From Heligmosomoides polygyrus polygyrus (lineage: Eukaryota > Nematoda > Chromadorea > Rhabditida > Heligmosomidae): 64,000 bases of DNA. Under the pieces are notes generated by a model that was not told the origin of the DNA, made no database searches, and worked only from the letters and a program-made list of their open reading frames with translations. The stretch is from NCBI GenBank assembly GCA_947396885.1, contig OX377203.1, positions 3,348,001 through 3,412,000 on the forward strand. The letters run 5' to 3'. Both the position numbers and the translations under genes were made by a program. Positions 1 to 11,319 of the stretch are shown one piece after another (position 1 is the stretch's first letter; each line of letters opens with the position of its first letter).

Positions 1-571
1 GTCTGTGAAACACTCACTATTCAAAACTATCAGCAAAACAATACTGCTCTTCGAGGAATTGTCCACCGTTTTGATCGAGATTGAAGCTCTTCTCAATATC
101 CGCCTGCTCACATACGCCAGTAGCGATCTGCATATGGGACAGATCCTACGTCCTATCGACTTCGTGCAGAGGGATCCTCTGATCTCATACCCAACAGGAA
201 ACGCGGACGAATCTTCCAAAGATCCAATATATCTCTCGTCAAAGGAAATGGTTATAATCGAGACAGAACGCAGGCAATTCAAGCAGTCGACATAATCATG
301 TTAACTTACGGAAGCATTTTAGAAGAACCTTCAAGCGACAGTGCGAGAAGCCGTCGTACGTTTGCCATCGCGACGCCTCGTTCGGCGTCCTGTGAATCTT
401 TTAGTACCCCTCGAGCTGGAGGACGATCAGATGATCGAGGATACTGAAGACCAACTAGAACATTCAACAACCAAGCAGCAGGAAGATCAGGATTTAGTTC
501 AAGAGGTGAAGAACAACGTCAGGTCGACATCGATACGGAAACGCAAGTATGTCGACTACAGTGAGATTTAG
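1..571 (+). pseudogene. BEL/Pao retrotransposon pol, integrase C-terminal end (truncated, deleted)
   Basis: The window starts inside the 3' end of a BEL/Pao-type pol. The frame at 5-295 shows the post-catalytic part of the integrase, with the family hallmarks EALLNIRLLTYASSD followed by ILRPIDF. It stops at 295-297. A second stretch at about 335-571 reads VREAVVRLPSRR then RRPVNLLVPLELE, the typical C-terminal tail of BEL/Pao pol. The part normally lying between them (the KPG/chromo-like region) is missing, so about 100 codons appear deleted and the frame is broken. No LTR was identified downstream. The catalytic D,D,E region lies outside the window. The family call rests on recognised conserved phrases; the extent of the deletion is inference. 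Confidence 0.8.
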
Positions 572-700
572 AGCAAGAAGAATATCCAAAGTATCGTTTG
601 GATTTTTTCCAATACATATGATACAGATTATGATGATCTGCTCCCTCGCCTTCACAGCAAGTGCAACGAACCTGCCAAAAGGTAGTGAGCAGGGGTGTGC
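549..700 (+). other. Possible remnant of a downstream ORF of the BEL element (hydrophobic leader-like segment)
   Basis: A frame opens at 549, overlapping the end of pol, and encodes a basic start followed by a hydrophobic run (FPIHMIQIMMICSLAFTASA) that resembles a signal peptide. Some nematode BEL elements carry an env-like third ORF at this position, so this may be its start. The reading is cut almost at once by the short repeat at 690-810. Only the leader-like composition is seen; nothing identifies a downstream domain. Confidence 0.25.
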
Positions 701-812
701 GGAACCTTTTCTGGAAAAAGCGGAAGACGAAAAAGGAACGGAAACGCTCAAAATGGCCGGAAACCGGAATACGAAACGCGGAAACGGAAATGACACATGT
801 TCACCATTTTTT
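688..812 (+). repeat. Short TIR repeat, CAGGG(A/G)TGTGCGGAA family, copy 1
   Basis: First of four related copies of roughly 110-125 bp. This one starts with CAGGGGTGTGCGGAA and carries the family core GGCCGGAAACCGGAA, ending in CGGAAACGGAAATG. It interrupts the ORF downstream of the BEL pol. Confidence 0.65.
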
Positions 813-932
813 CAAAAATTGCATCTGAAACGGTGTCAGAAACATCTTCTATTCCACCTTTTCCTGCTCAGAATCTGCGAGCAGCAGAATCTTCCACAGA
901 ATAATGCTCGTCCTTATCATAACGTAATATAG

Positions 933-1998
933 GAAGGCATAAATTCATAATATTGCTAACCTTTTAACTATGGCTGAGTAATAAATGAAAATAAATTCAG
1001 GATCTTATCTCTCTATTTCTCACTATTTCAGCATGCAATCCTTCCATATTTAGTTTCTGCGACATTTTTCGCTGCCTTTTTGATGCTGATATTTTTTGAA
1101 CGATAGACGTAACTTATTTAAACACTTGAGGTTGCTTACAGACCCGCATTAAAAAAAACCGACGCGGGTGAAGTTTAAAACCTGAGTAGCCACCTTGATG
1201 AGTTTTCGACCACGAAAGAGATTTCTCTCAACACTTTTAGAAACCAGTTGCATCATGGAAGACGTGGTGACTGCACAGATATCTGCATACTTAATATTAG
1301 CAGTTACATTGTAGTCACCAAAACTAATACTCGGAATTCATTCTGAAATCTAAGGTGATAATTAGATGACTGTTTAGTCTGGCGGGTTCACACTTCCACA
1401 GGAATGTTCAGTCTGGGCCAGCCTAGAAACCCTACACCCAATGTGACACAGCTGGACTGTTCCTAGATGGTTCTCGAGGCAACAGTTTTGTGTCAGAATT
1501 CAATAAGTCACCACATTCAGTCAAAATAACAGCTCATGGTAGATATTCGTAACGCTTCATTAAAAAATGAATCGCACAACTTATATAGATCAATACCACA
1601 CCTAACGAAACTAAAAATTGAAATTTGCAGCTTTGGTCAGGAACACTGATGTAATTTTGGAGCATAAACCGCTTGCCAAAACCTTCACTGAACTCTTTGC
1701 TTCATGATACAGCGCTATATGCTTACTAAGATTTTAGTTTTTTTTCTATATGCTTATTAAGCTATTTGTAACTAATGGATCAAGAATTTTATGATCATTC
1801 AAATGTTGAGTGCATTTTCTTAGCATACAGTGCAAACATAGCCTTGTGGCACATTAATTTTGCCCTGCACCCAGCCGTTGTCATTTTTGAGTGCTTTTTG
1901 GTAATCTAACCAATTTCAAGAATATTAATACTAGAGTTGTCAAACAGTATTTCTGTCACAATTATATGATGGAGAAAATTTTTAAACTGAAACGCTGA
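933..1998. other. No gene or element recognised
   Basis: AT-rich sequence without a sustained reading frame on either strand. An LTR for the BEL remnant would be expected near here, but I found no paired repeat. Confidence 0.5.
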
Positions 1999-2036
1999 TT
2001 GTGTGATTGTGTTCGATGGAATACTATTTTGAAGCA

Positions 2037-2154
2037 GTGCCCATTTCCGTTTCCGTCTTCCGGTGCAAAAACAGGCGGGACACGGAACGGAAGAGCCCAA
2101 AATGGCCGGAAACCGGAATTCGGAACACGGAAACGGAAATTCCGCACGTCCCTG
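2037..2154 (+). repeat. Short TIR repeat, copy 2
   Basis: Same family as 688-812. It starts near CATTTCCGTTTCCG, contains ATGGCCGGAAACCGGAA, and ends with TTCCGCACGTCCCTG, the complement of the other terminus. The two ends can fold back through TTCCGTTTCCGTCTTCCG and its partner. Confidence 0.65.
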
Positions 2155-2299
2155 GTAGTGAGCCAATACGCTTTTATGTGTGCTAGGAGGAGTGCATGTT
2201 GTCTCGACATTTCAGACTCCATACGAGATTTGCGCAGAGCAATACTGTGTTCAGGTTGACAATCCACGATTTCAAGAGAACATCAGTTTCCACCAGAAA

Positions 2300-2790
2300 T
2301 AACTCTTCATGATCACCTGGTGCAGTTGATACTCAATAACGAGGAAGCAACGACTGTTTTTATTTGAGTCCAGGATGACTCTTTTAAGGATCGGTGGAGT
2401 TTCGGTGGAGCCTTTATAGTTGTGAAATCTAACAAGGAAAGGTTTTCAACTCGTGGTGAGCTTTTGCGATGCTATTTTGAAAGGATGTAGGGCTCTGTGA
2501 GCGAAGTCCAGAACCACAGTCAGTTTTTGCTGAAGGCTTTTCTAAAGACCTGAAAAGCGCAATACTCGTCAATCTCTACAACACCCCACGAGATGTGCCT
2601 CGGTGGCGCATTCGGCAGGAGTATTGCCTCTAAGGAGCACACCAGCGGGTCAGTTCGAGTACGAGTGCTGCCGATATTTTTGCATGTATTAGTTTGTTGT
2701 TATTACGCTTTTTCATGATCAAGCAATTCCAGACCATTAATGCTGACAACAAACCAAGTCTATTTGCGCCTTCATATGTGCTAGTTTTTT
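2300..2790. other. No gene recognised
   Basis: Non-coding sequence; no repeat unit or reading frame beyond chance length was seen. Confidence 0.4.
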
Positions 2791-2814
2791 CAACTATTCA
2801 TATCTGTACCACCA

Positions 2815-2922
2815 GTAGGGATGTGCGGAATTTTTTTCGGGAGAGGCGAAACACGGAATACGGAAAGAAAGAGCTCGAAAATGAGCGGAAACCGGAATAC
2901 GAAACACTTAAACGGAATTAAC
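2815..2922 (+). repeat. Short TIR repeat, copy 3
   Basis: Starts AGTAGGGATGTGCGGAA and contains GAGCGGAAACCGGAATACG; the far terminus is eroded. Same family as 688-812, 2037-2154 and 3768-3893. Confidence 0.6.
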
Positions 2923-3199
2923 TCAAAAATAGTTACTTCATTTAATTTTTCATAAACATATATCCATAATGGCAGTAATGAATAAGTTGCTATTAACAAA
3001 TTTAGGAACTGGGCAAGGCAACAAATCCTTGTATTCGTGAATTGTTAAGAAGAATGTTCAAACATTGCTAGTGTAACAAATTGAAGTTTATGCAAAACCT
3101 TTCTGTAAATAGCAAGCTAGTATTTTAAACGCATAAACACAGCTAACAAGTAAGATGCTAGAGATTACGACACTCACGACACTTAATCATCTTACTGAA

Positions 3200-3410
3200 T
3201 GTCCCGGAGCTATCCTAATTGGGAGGGGGCACCGCTAAGGTTACAGATGCGTTCAGCATTTCACGATACGACAATCAGTCTCTGAGATCGCGTGGGTACC
3301 ATAGTATCATTTGGCAGTGGCTGAAGCTCTGGAACAAACGCATAGAAGAGGGTGGAGAGGCGATACACCGCATGCCCTCCCGATAGATCCAGTATTCCTT
3401 ATGGAAGGCA
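3200..3410 (-). repeat. Dispersed repeat with PLPNDT-like reading and G tract, copy 1
   Basis: This stretch resembles 11090-11300: both hold a GTATCATTTGG(C/T)AGT core, and on the minus strand both read as a ...PEL.PLPNDT or ...PELLPNDT phrase followed by a hydrophobic string. Both also carry a (T)CCTA(G/A)T(C/T)GG motif next to a G run. The similarity suggests an old dispersed, possibly once-coding, element. No family was recognised. Confidence 0.4.
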
Positions 3411-3767
3411 ATGTTAGCAACCTAAGAGTGCTCATAGAACTCTGATCTAGAATAGGTGTTGCAAGCCAGACCTAAGATTATTAGGGAATAAGTTAAGAAA
3501 GCTCCGGATAAGGAGATTGATCCTTGATTCAAACACTGATGAAACCTTTGTGGCATTATACTCTCCGGTAGTCCGGTTTTCAAGAAAAGTTTCCTTGTTT
3601 TCTTTTTCAAGAAAAAACGAATCCAATTTCGTTATCACACTGTTCCGACACGAGGATGCACCACCACAATCACCAGAAAGGCGACGCACAGTTGATCTTT
3701 CTCCAGCCTCTCGTTCAACTTCAAGAGGTGGCTGAAGGCAGAGCAAAACAATCAGTGAGTGATGAGT

Positions 3768-3893
3768 CGTCACCATTTCCGTTCCGTCTTCCGTCCCAAA
3801 AGAGAGCGGAACGCGGAACGGAACGGGAAGACGAAAACGGCCGAAAACCGGAATTTGGAACACGGAAACGGAAGTTCTGCACATCCCTGCTGC
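3768..3893 (+). repeat. Short TIR repeat, copy 4
   Basis: Starts CACCATTTCCGTTCCG and ends GTTCTGCACATCCCTG. It is the best preserved far terminus of the family and abuts the MITE at about 3895-4106. Confidence 0.65.
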
Positions 3894-3894
3894 G

Positions 3895-4106
3895 CACGCC
3901 GCCCACGCCACGCGCGCTACGCTCGTTGTGCTCTCGTCGCTCGTGCGAAACATGCATATCGATTAAAACCGGGCGCGCGCCGCCGAAAAGTATTCATACT
4001 CGAGCGCCCACGCTGTCGCTCCAGTTGCTACTGTCACCTGGTCATACTTCCGCACGCTGGGCTCTCGCTGCTTTTGTCGCTGCTGTCGCGGAGTATGAAT
4101 AGGCCC
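3895..4106. mobile_element. Tourist-like MITE family 1 (GGGCCTGTTCATACTT ends), copy 1
   Basis: The right end reads GTATGAATAGGCCC followed by TAA (4107-4109), matching the terminus of other family 1 copies. The interior has the family's CTCGAGCGCC..GCTGTCGCT runs. The left end is unclear because it abuts another repeat. TAA/TTA target duplications and GGCC-starting termini fit PIF/Harbinger (Tourist) MITEs. Confidence 0.6.
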
Positions 4107-4249
4107 TAAGCCGCGTTATCAGAGATTTCGGCTATACTTTCTCTGTTAAATTGCTGTAAGTCGTTGATGAATCCGGCCGCGAGATGCCAGCCAACGCGTT
4201 GGTCGTACTTCTTCGTGAAGCCCTGAACGAAGAGTAGTCACCCCGTATT

Positions 4250-4435
4250 AAGTGGCTCTCCATCTTGGTAAGAAGGCACATGAATGCCCAATTACATCAG
4301 AAGTGACCTAGCTCGGTTCACCACTGGAGTAGGACACACCAATGTTATGTAAAGGCGTAAATTTCGTGGAGCACAGAACGTCGTATGGGGCTGCCTTACC
4401 AGGTGATCCCTTCGGACCCACTTTGCGCCAAGTAG
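4250..4435 (+). repeat. Dispersed repeat GTCGTATGGGGCT family, copy 1
   Basis: Shares ACATCAGAA(G/A)TG(A/G)CCTAG and a later AGCACAGAACGTCGTATGGGGCT block with 10290-10460 and 10500-10600. A related block lies at 60980-61050. No terminal repeats or coding capacity were seen. Confidence 0.5.
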
Positions 4436-4892
4436 GCCGCTTTTTGTGTCCCTCGTTCCGCCTTGGCCTGCTGAGTCACTCTGGCACATGGCACGGACGA
4501 AGAGGCACTCGATGATCATCGTGACATTGGTAAGCAAGCTGAGCTGCGAATGATGAGACAGTGCAGAACTCTTTTGAGTTCAGAAGAAAACCTATTGATC
4601 AGCCTGGCCTTAATTCATTTGACCAAACCCGGTTGACCCCGATCAAAACGGCCTCAAGGAGGTCCGGCGCAGGGTCAAGCTTGAGGTTCGGGAATCGAAG
4701 GGGGGGGGGGGTCGTACTGCGGCCTCGTCTGGAGGGGGGGTCGTACTCTCTCGGTTTTGGCAGAGGACTCTCTCCAAATTCAGGTTTTTAGATGATGTTT
4801 GCATCTATTAATAAGTTGTTTTTTCCAGGTGTGACTACGACAATGCGGAGATATACAAGCACTTGCGTTTCCTGGAGTTAAAAAATAGCATT

Positions 4893-6247
4893 GAATATCA
4901 AAAAAATTTTTAATGCCGATTACTGTGCAGTGAAAAATAAAGATTTCCTGTCTGCAGATTTATGGTCAATGAGAGATTTTTATTTTTTCAGATTTTCCCA
5001 GGACGTCATGGACATGGTAGTTTTCTGCCTGATGAGCGACATCTACTTCCAGAATTGCACTCTATAAAATTTCAAGTGTTAATTACTGAGGACGACCTAA
5101 GTGCTTTCCCTACAAGATTTTTGAAGCGCTCTTCGAGTCGATGACGGAATGGCAACCGAAGGACGGACTTGCTTGAAAAGTAATTTCTCTCCTGCAGGAA
5201 ACAGCATCNNNNNNNNNNNNNNNNNNNNNNNNNNNNNNNNNNNNNNNNNNNNNNNNNNNNNNNNNNNNNNNNNNNNNNNNNNNNNNNNNNNNNNNNNNNN
5301 NNNNNNNNNNNNNNNNNNNNNNNNNNNNNNNNNNNNNNNNNNNNNNNNNNNNNNNNNNNNNNNNNNNNNNNNNNNNNNNNNNNNNNNNNNNNNNNNNNNN
5401 NNNNNNNNGTTCTTGTGGCTAGATTTTATCCGTATGGGTGATCTGCTTCGGCTAAAAAATAATATTTTCATGAAAAATGAGAATTTTGTATGCGATCCAT
5501 CCTCGTCATATCTTCATCGCAGCGGAGAAGCATAGTTTTTAATGTATGTTTAGCATGACTTAAAATTTCATATGATGCAATTCCACTCTCTGTCGTCCTG
5601 TCCTTCAGAAGGCAGAAAAAAAATTCCAGCGAGGAGTCCATCCATATTTCAATTGCGATTGGTCATGCCAGAGAACGCAGTGGCCGCATTAAACTGCCGT
5701 AAAACGGAGATTTTTTGGGGCTCCTGGAAAATTCATAAAGTTTTAGTAGATGTGTTTTCTATGCTTTAAAAGGCAGGTTCTAAAAGTAACGTGTTCCATG
5801 TGATTAGTGTGTCGATATCTTTTCGGTAAATCGAGACGTCTGATCATATAGAATATCGTTTCAGAGAAACATAGTTTTATCACTGTGTGTCCAACGGGCT
5901 TAAAATTTTATAGGGTGCGATTTCATCTTCTGATGCTGTTTCCTGCAGGAGAGAAATTACTTTTCAAGCAAGTCCGTCCTTCGGTTGCCATTCCGTCATC
6001 GACTCGAAGAGCGCTTCAAAAATCTTGTAGGGAAAGCACTTAGGTCGTCCTCAGTAATTAACACTTGAAATTTTATAGAGTGCAATTCTGGAAGTAGATG
6101 TCGCTCATCAGGCAGAAAACTACCATGTCCATGACGTCCTGGGAAAATCTGAAAAAATAAAAATCTCTCATTGACCATAAATCTGCAGACAGGAAATCTT
6201 TATTTTTCACTGCACAGTAATCGGCATTAAAAAATTTTTTGATATTC
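4893..6247. repeat. Large inverted repeat flanking an assembly gap
   Basis: Positions 4893-5208 and 5932-6247 are reverse complements of each other (x pairs with 11140-x), apart from one shift in an A/T run at the outer end. Both arms therefore encode the same 60-residue chance ORF in opposite directions. The 200-N gap (5209-5408) hides the inner end of the left arm. The centre (5409-5931) has degenerate internal repeats: the GAGAA(G/A)CATAGTTTT...CTTAAAATTT block recurs at about 5525 and 5865, and AAATTTTATAG(A/G)GTGC recurs at about 5900 and 6068. No transposase was recognised. Confidence 0.8.
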
Positions 6248-6259
6248 GATCCTATTTTC

Positions 6260-7100
6260 ATATAATTATATTCAATAAATCAATGAGATCATCTGTGGAG
6301 GAAGCTGCGAGCGAATTTCCACGTGCTAGTCGAAATCACATCTGGAAAGATCAACCTATTAAAGGGTACAAAAACCACATTAAAAAATTAAAAAATCAAT
6401 GGAGATAAGAAATAAAACGAAGAAAAACGAACCTGAAGAATAGGGGGGGGTCGTACCAAATCCGTTCCCGAAGGGGGGGGGGTCGTAAACTTTCGGCAAA
6501 AATCGAACCCCACGCTTGACCCTGGTCCGGCGGTCCAGCGGACCCGTCGACATCGTCCGCGAGACGCATCGATCTTCGTTCTTTTTCTTCTTTTTTCGTC
6601 AAAATAAATCCATTGATTTTCTTCGGTGCACCTTTTTTCCGAGGCGTCAGGTAATGGAATGATAACTAATCGGACTTCTTTTTTCTTATGTAAGAAGTTG
6701 ATTGCGCAGGGTGTATTCTGATAGTCAAGTACTTCATTTCATTTTATTTTATTGTTTTCCCTGCCTAATCCTCTGAACAATCACCTAGTCTAAGTAAGGC
6801 TTTCCGCTACATCAAAGCTCCTTATGCCTGTTTTTAAGTCTCACCTCATGGGAGGCGGGGATAGGCGGAGTTTCTGTTTTTTTGATTTTCTGGCCATTTT
6901 GGGAAGATTTGGTGCTGCCCCAATGGGGGGGGGGGTCCACCTTATATATGGCGGGGCCTCGTCCTCCTGGCGTGCCCACTCCCAAACCCCTGGGTTTCCT
7001 CGAGAGTCTAGTGGGCTGCCTCACGTTGTACATTATGTTGCGTGTGTTTCCATCTCAACTATTATTCAAATCTGTGTATAAGGTGAACCACCTATTGAAA
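6260..7100. other. No gene recognised; several poly-G tracts
   Basis: Contains G runs at 6443-6450 (8), 6473-6482 (10) and 6925-6935 (11). The GGGGTCGTAC contexts at 6450 and 6480 repeat the context seen at 4700-4745, so these belong to the same repeat. No coding frame was supported. Confidence 0.4.
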
Positions 7101-7106
7101 GACATT

Positions 7107-7545
7107 ACATCGCACCCAGCTGCTGATGCTGCTCCCAACGCCGATTAGCGATGGTGCGCGGAAACTGTACACTGGCGGCCCCTTGTACGCTCGCGATGGC
7201 ACAGCCCGCAAGCGGCTCGGGGTGCAGTGGGTAGTGGCGTTGATTCATGCTAGGAAAGTCGGGGGAGGGGGGGGGGGGGTCGGCTCTCCTGCGTTAAAGC
7301 ATCTCTGCATTTCAACTGACCTTTTGAGGGATTTTGACGTCTACACGTCATTTCCTAACGAAATCCGCACAGAAAAACTCGAATTGTGGCAAAACAGCAG
7401 TAAAACGCTTCACCGTGCAGGCCATGTTGAATAGTTGACGAAATATAGAGAAGGGGTGCTAAAGGACCAGAGAGCCCGACAGTTTCCGCGCTCCATTGCT
7501 AATCGGCATCGAGACTAGCAGCAGCTGGGTGCAGTGCAATTGCAC
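7107..7545. repeat. Imperfect inverted repeat (GCACCCAGCTGCTG ends)
   Basis: The left arm at 7110-7165 (CACCCAGCTGCTG ... GCCGATTAGCGATGG ... GGAAACTG) is mirrored at 7478-7540 (CAGTTTCCGCG ... GCTAATCGGC ... CAGCAGCTGGGTGC). The sequence just inside the left arm resembles 15537-15800, including GCCG(A/G)TTAGCGATG and GTAGTGGCG. This suggests a dispersed foldback family with G and C tracts (7267-7279, 7549-7559). Confidence 0.55.
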
Positions 7546-7559
7546 TAGCCCCCCCCCCC

Positions 7560-9600
7560 TATTGGGATTGCACCAGGAGGTCTAGTAAACATTTTGTGTT
7601 GCATTAAATTAAAAAAAAATGCTCTACACTGGTGTGGTCTGCTCCTGTGGTGAACTGCTCCATGTTACTTCTGTTGTAACTGTGCATTCATGTGCCTCTT
7701 TACGAAGGTGGATAACCACTGAATGGAGGGCGTTCGTTCCCTACACGATCCCGCCCGCCGCCCACTTTCCGCCCTACACGCGCCGCCCTATTGGGACAAG
7801 TTTGCGGTGCGCGAGACCGTCGTTAACTGGCGTGACGTCGTCCAGAAACCTATCAGCTGATAGGAGACGATCGGGAAGCGCATCTCATGGGAAACTCCGA
7901 AATCATTTGAGGTTGATTCTTTAAATTCTCGCCACAACTAGAGACCATGGGCGATTCCGGTCAGGAGTTGGTGGTGTCTACATTGAAGACTTATCTGCGC
8001 AAAGCTGGTTCACCGTCCTCTCATTTTAAACGATCGAACAATTCCTTATATTGAAGAATTTTCCAATGGATGATCGCGTTGTAGTCGTGACATATCTAGT
8101 TAAGATGTTGCTTTACTTGTCGGAAAATGCGGACGACGCCTTAGTACTGACAATATTGCGGGTCTTGAAGAAAGCCTTAGCGTTGCAGTTGAAAAGCCCT
8201 TTCCTCCAAATATGGTGAACAAGATTCTGATTGTTGTCTCAAGAGCGAAATTTGTTCAGGATAGAGCTGCCAGATCAAGGAAATGATTAGAAATGCGATG
8301 TCTCCATGTGATGACAGGGACCCGGACATCTTGTCCTCGGCGGGCTCCTCGCCCCGCCCCTTTCTGAGGGTGGTTGTAAGGCCGCAGGCCGTCTAAGGAC
8401 ACGGGTCAACCAGGCGAGCGGAAAGGCGAGAGCGCAGAGAAACAGACACTCCGGCTGCGATCCGACGACTGGCAGCCGAGTGAGCTGACTCAGCGCGCGG
8501 GTGAGAGCACCCTCTCGTTGCTTGCTTCTTCATATCCGCTAGCAGTCGCGTAGGTGTGCAGTGCAAGAAGAATGGGTTTCAAGGAGGAGAAAGTGATGCA
8601 ACTTTCGCAGCCTACAAACTTCCTAAAGGTCACGAAACAGTCGTCTGGAAGCTGCTACGTTTCACGACAGACATGGCACGACAGACATCAATTAGTGGGG
8701 GTACGCAGGTCTGTCAAAACTGGATTTGTAAAAAGAAATTGGTGGAGACGTTTGGGTCCTGCTTACATAATGACAAGGTTTCCTGGAAGCACATGCTAGT
8801 GGAAGACAGGAAGCAACAAACTTAAGTGGATCATCCTCATGATATTCTATTATTCGCCTTCCTTGGACAGAACATTTGCGTTTATGAACAGATGACAATC
8901 CTTAAGGCCGATCCCTGATCCTTAAGCTTCCTTTTCTCTGGGAGCCTTAGATCTGTTTCTTTTTACAGACGATAGTGATGGAATATACTCATTTGCATAC
9001 AGCTAGAAGCAATGAACATTGAGATAAAACTTCTGAAAAATGCCCTCGCTTTGGAATAAAAACCAATCAGTGTTCACACAGCACTGCAGTAACTGATCTC
9101 CGAAGCGTCCTGAAGCCAGGTTTTGAGAAGTAGCGGACTTGAAGCCCCATTGGTCTACACAAGAAAAGCGATATAGCCTATTCCAAGCCGCTCAGTACTT
9201 TGCGTGTAACTTTGTGCAACCAATCAAGCACACCACTGTGAGGTTCTGGCAAGTACACGGCCCGTCCCAAACTCGCAAAATCGGATCTCACCTTCGATCC
9301 GGGACACTGGTTGCGAGTGCTATTACCAATGTCCTTGTCGTAATATTCTTTAAAAAATGTCGAAAAGGTAAGGCAAGACTATCCCATCGCACCAACATTT
9401 CTAATAAGAGAGGTCACCTAATCGACATCGTTCGTATGCGAAATAATGGTTTATGAAGCGCAGTCCTCGAGCTGCCCTATCTCGCCTGCAGTAGAGAAGC
9501 GCGGGGTGCTCCTTCGTCCGGACTCTAGCGCAACGGTGGAAAGATGCGGCGAGGCAGGAGAGCGGGATCTCTAATCGAGAGGGCGCCGACGGCATGACGA
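7560..9600. other. No identified gene; short coding-like islands only
   Basis: At 7948-8020 and 8065-8215 short frames have protein-like composition on the plus strand, but they end within 50 codons in different frames and match no family I recognise. At 8554-8825 two overlapping frames are open, which is weak evidence for coding. No tRNA, repeat array or transposon end was recognised here. Confidence 0.3.
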
Positions 9601-9639
9601 AACCGCCGAAACATGAGTCATGGTTGACCCGTACCCTGT

Positions 9640-9964
9640 AACCGCCGCAGGCATACTTCCATCGCCGCGATGCCATCGCGGCGCTCAGTTTATGGCCATT
9701 TCGCCGCACGCGGTCTAATAGTCAAAGGAAACTTCGCCGCGGCCTCCGCAACAGTGGCGGTCAGCATGCGCGATGGTTTCCCGCTCCCATCGCGGGCATG
9801 GCATACTTTTTCGTGCCGCGCGCGGTGTTTAGCGTTGGTCCTGGACGGATCGCCATCGTGCTCCCTTGCAGAACGACAGGCGATGCGACGAGCATTGAGA
9901 AGTTCAAATTCTTTCGCGTCGCTCTGCAAAACTCATCGCGGCGACGGGAAGTATGCACGAGGCC
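9640..9964. mobile_element. Tourist-like MITE family 5 (GCATACTTCC ends), composite copy
   Basis: The right end reads GGGAAGTATGCACGAGGCC followed by TAA (9965-9967). This is the mirror of the left end of the copy at 47951-48089. The interior is GC-rich with several GCGATGG/CCATCGC hairpins and appears to contain more than one unit. The left boundary is uncertain. Confidence 0.5.
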
Positions 9965-10269
9965 TAAGGAACACCTCTACGCCCTACAGAATGCAAGGTG
10001 ACCACCTCCGAGCCGCTTTCTGCCCTGCTTTCTGGTTTGCTGGTCATTTTAGGTGAATTTTCCTCCTTTTTTTTTGTTCCTGCGAAAATAGCCAGAAATT
10101 GAACAGAAAACAGGAAATAAAGCTGTGTATAAGGTTTTGTCATAGCAATCCAAATACAGGAATATCGAATATCATAAAATCCTGAGTTTCCTGACAGAAG
10201 AATGTCTTTAAAGTATTCAAATCGGCACAAATAGGCTCGGAGGCGGTCACCTTGTACTCAATGGATATT

Positions 10270-10604
10270 CACCTTAGTAGGAGGGCACATATATATATCC
10301 AATAACATCAGAAATGGCCTAGTTCAGTTTATTATAGTGGGAAAACACACCGATGCTGCATAAAAATTTAATTTCTTTAATTTAATTTTAATTTCAAATT
10401 TCAATTATTTTTTTAAAATGTTAATTTCTTAAGCACAAAACGTTGTATAGGGCTGTGTGAACCTATTTACGCCCTCAAGTCTACAACAATGTGGCGTTTT
10501 GGGTATGGATGGGAAGAACACACCGGTGCGGAATAATATTTTTAGTTCCTTGCACCACCAGTGCCATATAGGGCTTTTTTACATGGTGACTTCCCACCGT
10601 CTAA
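10270..10604 (+). repeat. Dispersed repeat GTCGTATGGGGCT family, copies 2 and 3
   Basis: Two diverged copies in series. 10290-10460 has ACATCAGAAATGGCCTAG and AGCACAAAACGTTGTATAGGGCT. 10500-10600 has GAACACACCGGTG and a second CCATATAGGGCT block. An (AATTT)-rich low-complexity insert lies at 10361-10430. Confidence 0.45.
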
Positions 10605-10706
10605 GGCCCCGTTTATACTTTCGACGCCGAGCGGCGCGATGGCATGTAAAGTGGCCAAATTGATCGATCGCGTCGCCCAATCAATATGCCCACCATAAAC
10701 GGGGCC
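10605..10706. mobile_element. Tourist-like MITE family 2 (GGCCCCGTTTATACTT ends), short copy
   Basis: Starts GGCCCCGTTTATACTT after TAA (10602-10604) and ends ATAAACGGGGCC before TA. The interior has TGGCC..ATTGATCG blocks. At 102 bp it is about 30 bp shorter than other family 2 copies, consistent with an internal deletion. Confidence 0.75.
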
Positions 10707-11089
10707 TACAACTAGCGCCAATTTTTAAAATTAGTCGTTGCTTGTTATCACCTTCATTTTTTGTAGCAAATACTCAGTTGCTCACGTTCCAGGTATCGAT
10801 ACATACCTTGTGGAAATCGTCAAGGATTCAATTTTCATGAGGTAGTCGGACGGCAAATATTTAGGTGTAAGTTACATTTAGTAAGAAATTTATGCAGAAC
10901 AAAGAGCACTTAAACGTCTCTAGCCATAAGTGCATGGTTCCTAGATCTGTATCTTAAAACTTTACTACATCGTAATTTTAAATAATCCATACCTTCCCAG
11001 AAAAAGTTGATTGGTCGTTATCTCGCCATAGGCGACGATGTTATCTTCAATTTTCACGTCGTATTGAGCCCATTTTTCAAACGAAATTT

Positions 11090-11300
11090 GCCATTTCGGA
11101 TGTATCCTTGTCGGAAGGGGGCTGCGGTACAGTGACAGTTTCGCCCTGCACTCCACGACAAGGCAACACATTCTTTTAGCTCTCAGTAGAGTCACCGTAT
11201 CATTTGGTAGTAGCTCAGGCACTGGTAAAATTTCAGGATAAGGGATGAGAGACAAAACACCGCTTGCCCCTCCCCCCCCCCCTCCGACTAGGATAGACCC
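11090..11300 (-). repeat. Dispersed repeat with PLPNDT-like reading, copy 2
   Basis: Related to 3200-3410. A 96-codon frame (11255-10965, minus) contains PYPEILPVPELLPNDTV. Next to it are a run of 11 C (11272-11282) and CCGACTAGGATAGA, whose complement recurs at 18580-18600. Unrecognised; possibly a decayed coding element. Confidence 0.4.
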
Positions 11301-11319
11301 GGAATTTTCAATATCAAAT

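Noticed and set aside
3447..3953. 168-codon minus-strand open frame
   Set aside because: It crosses a recognised short repeat and a MITE boundary; overlapping frames on both strands are equally open.
5209..5408. Open frames spanning the N gaps (also 42424-42623)
   Set aside because: They exist only because unknown bases do not create stops.
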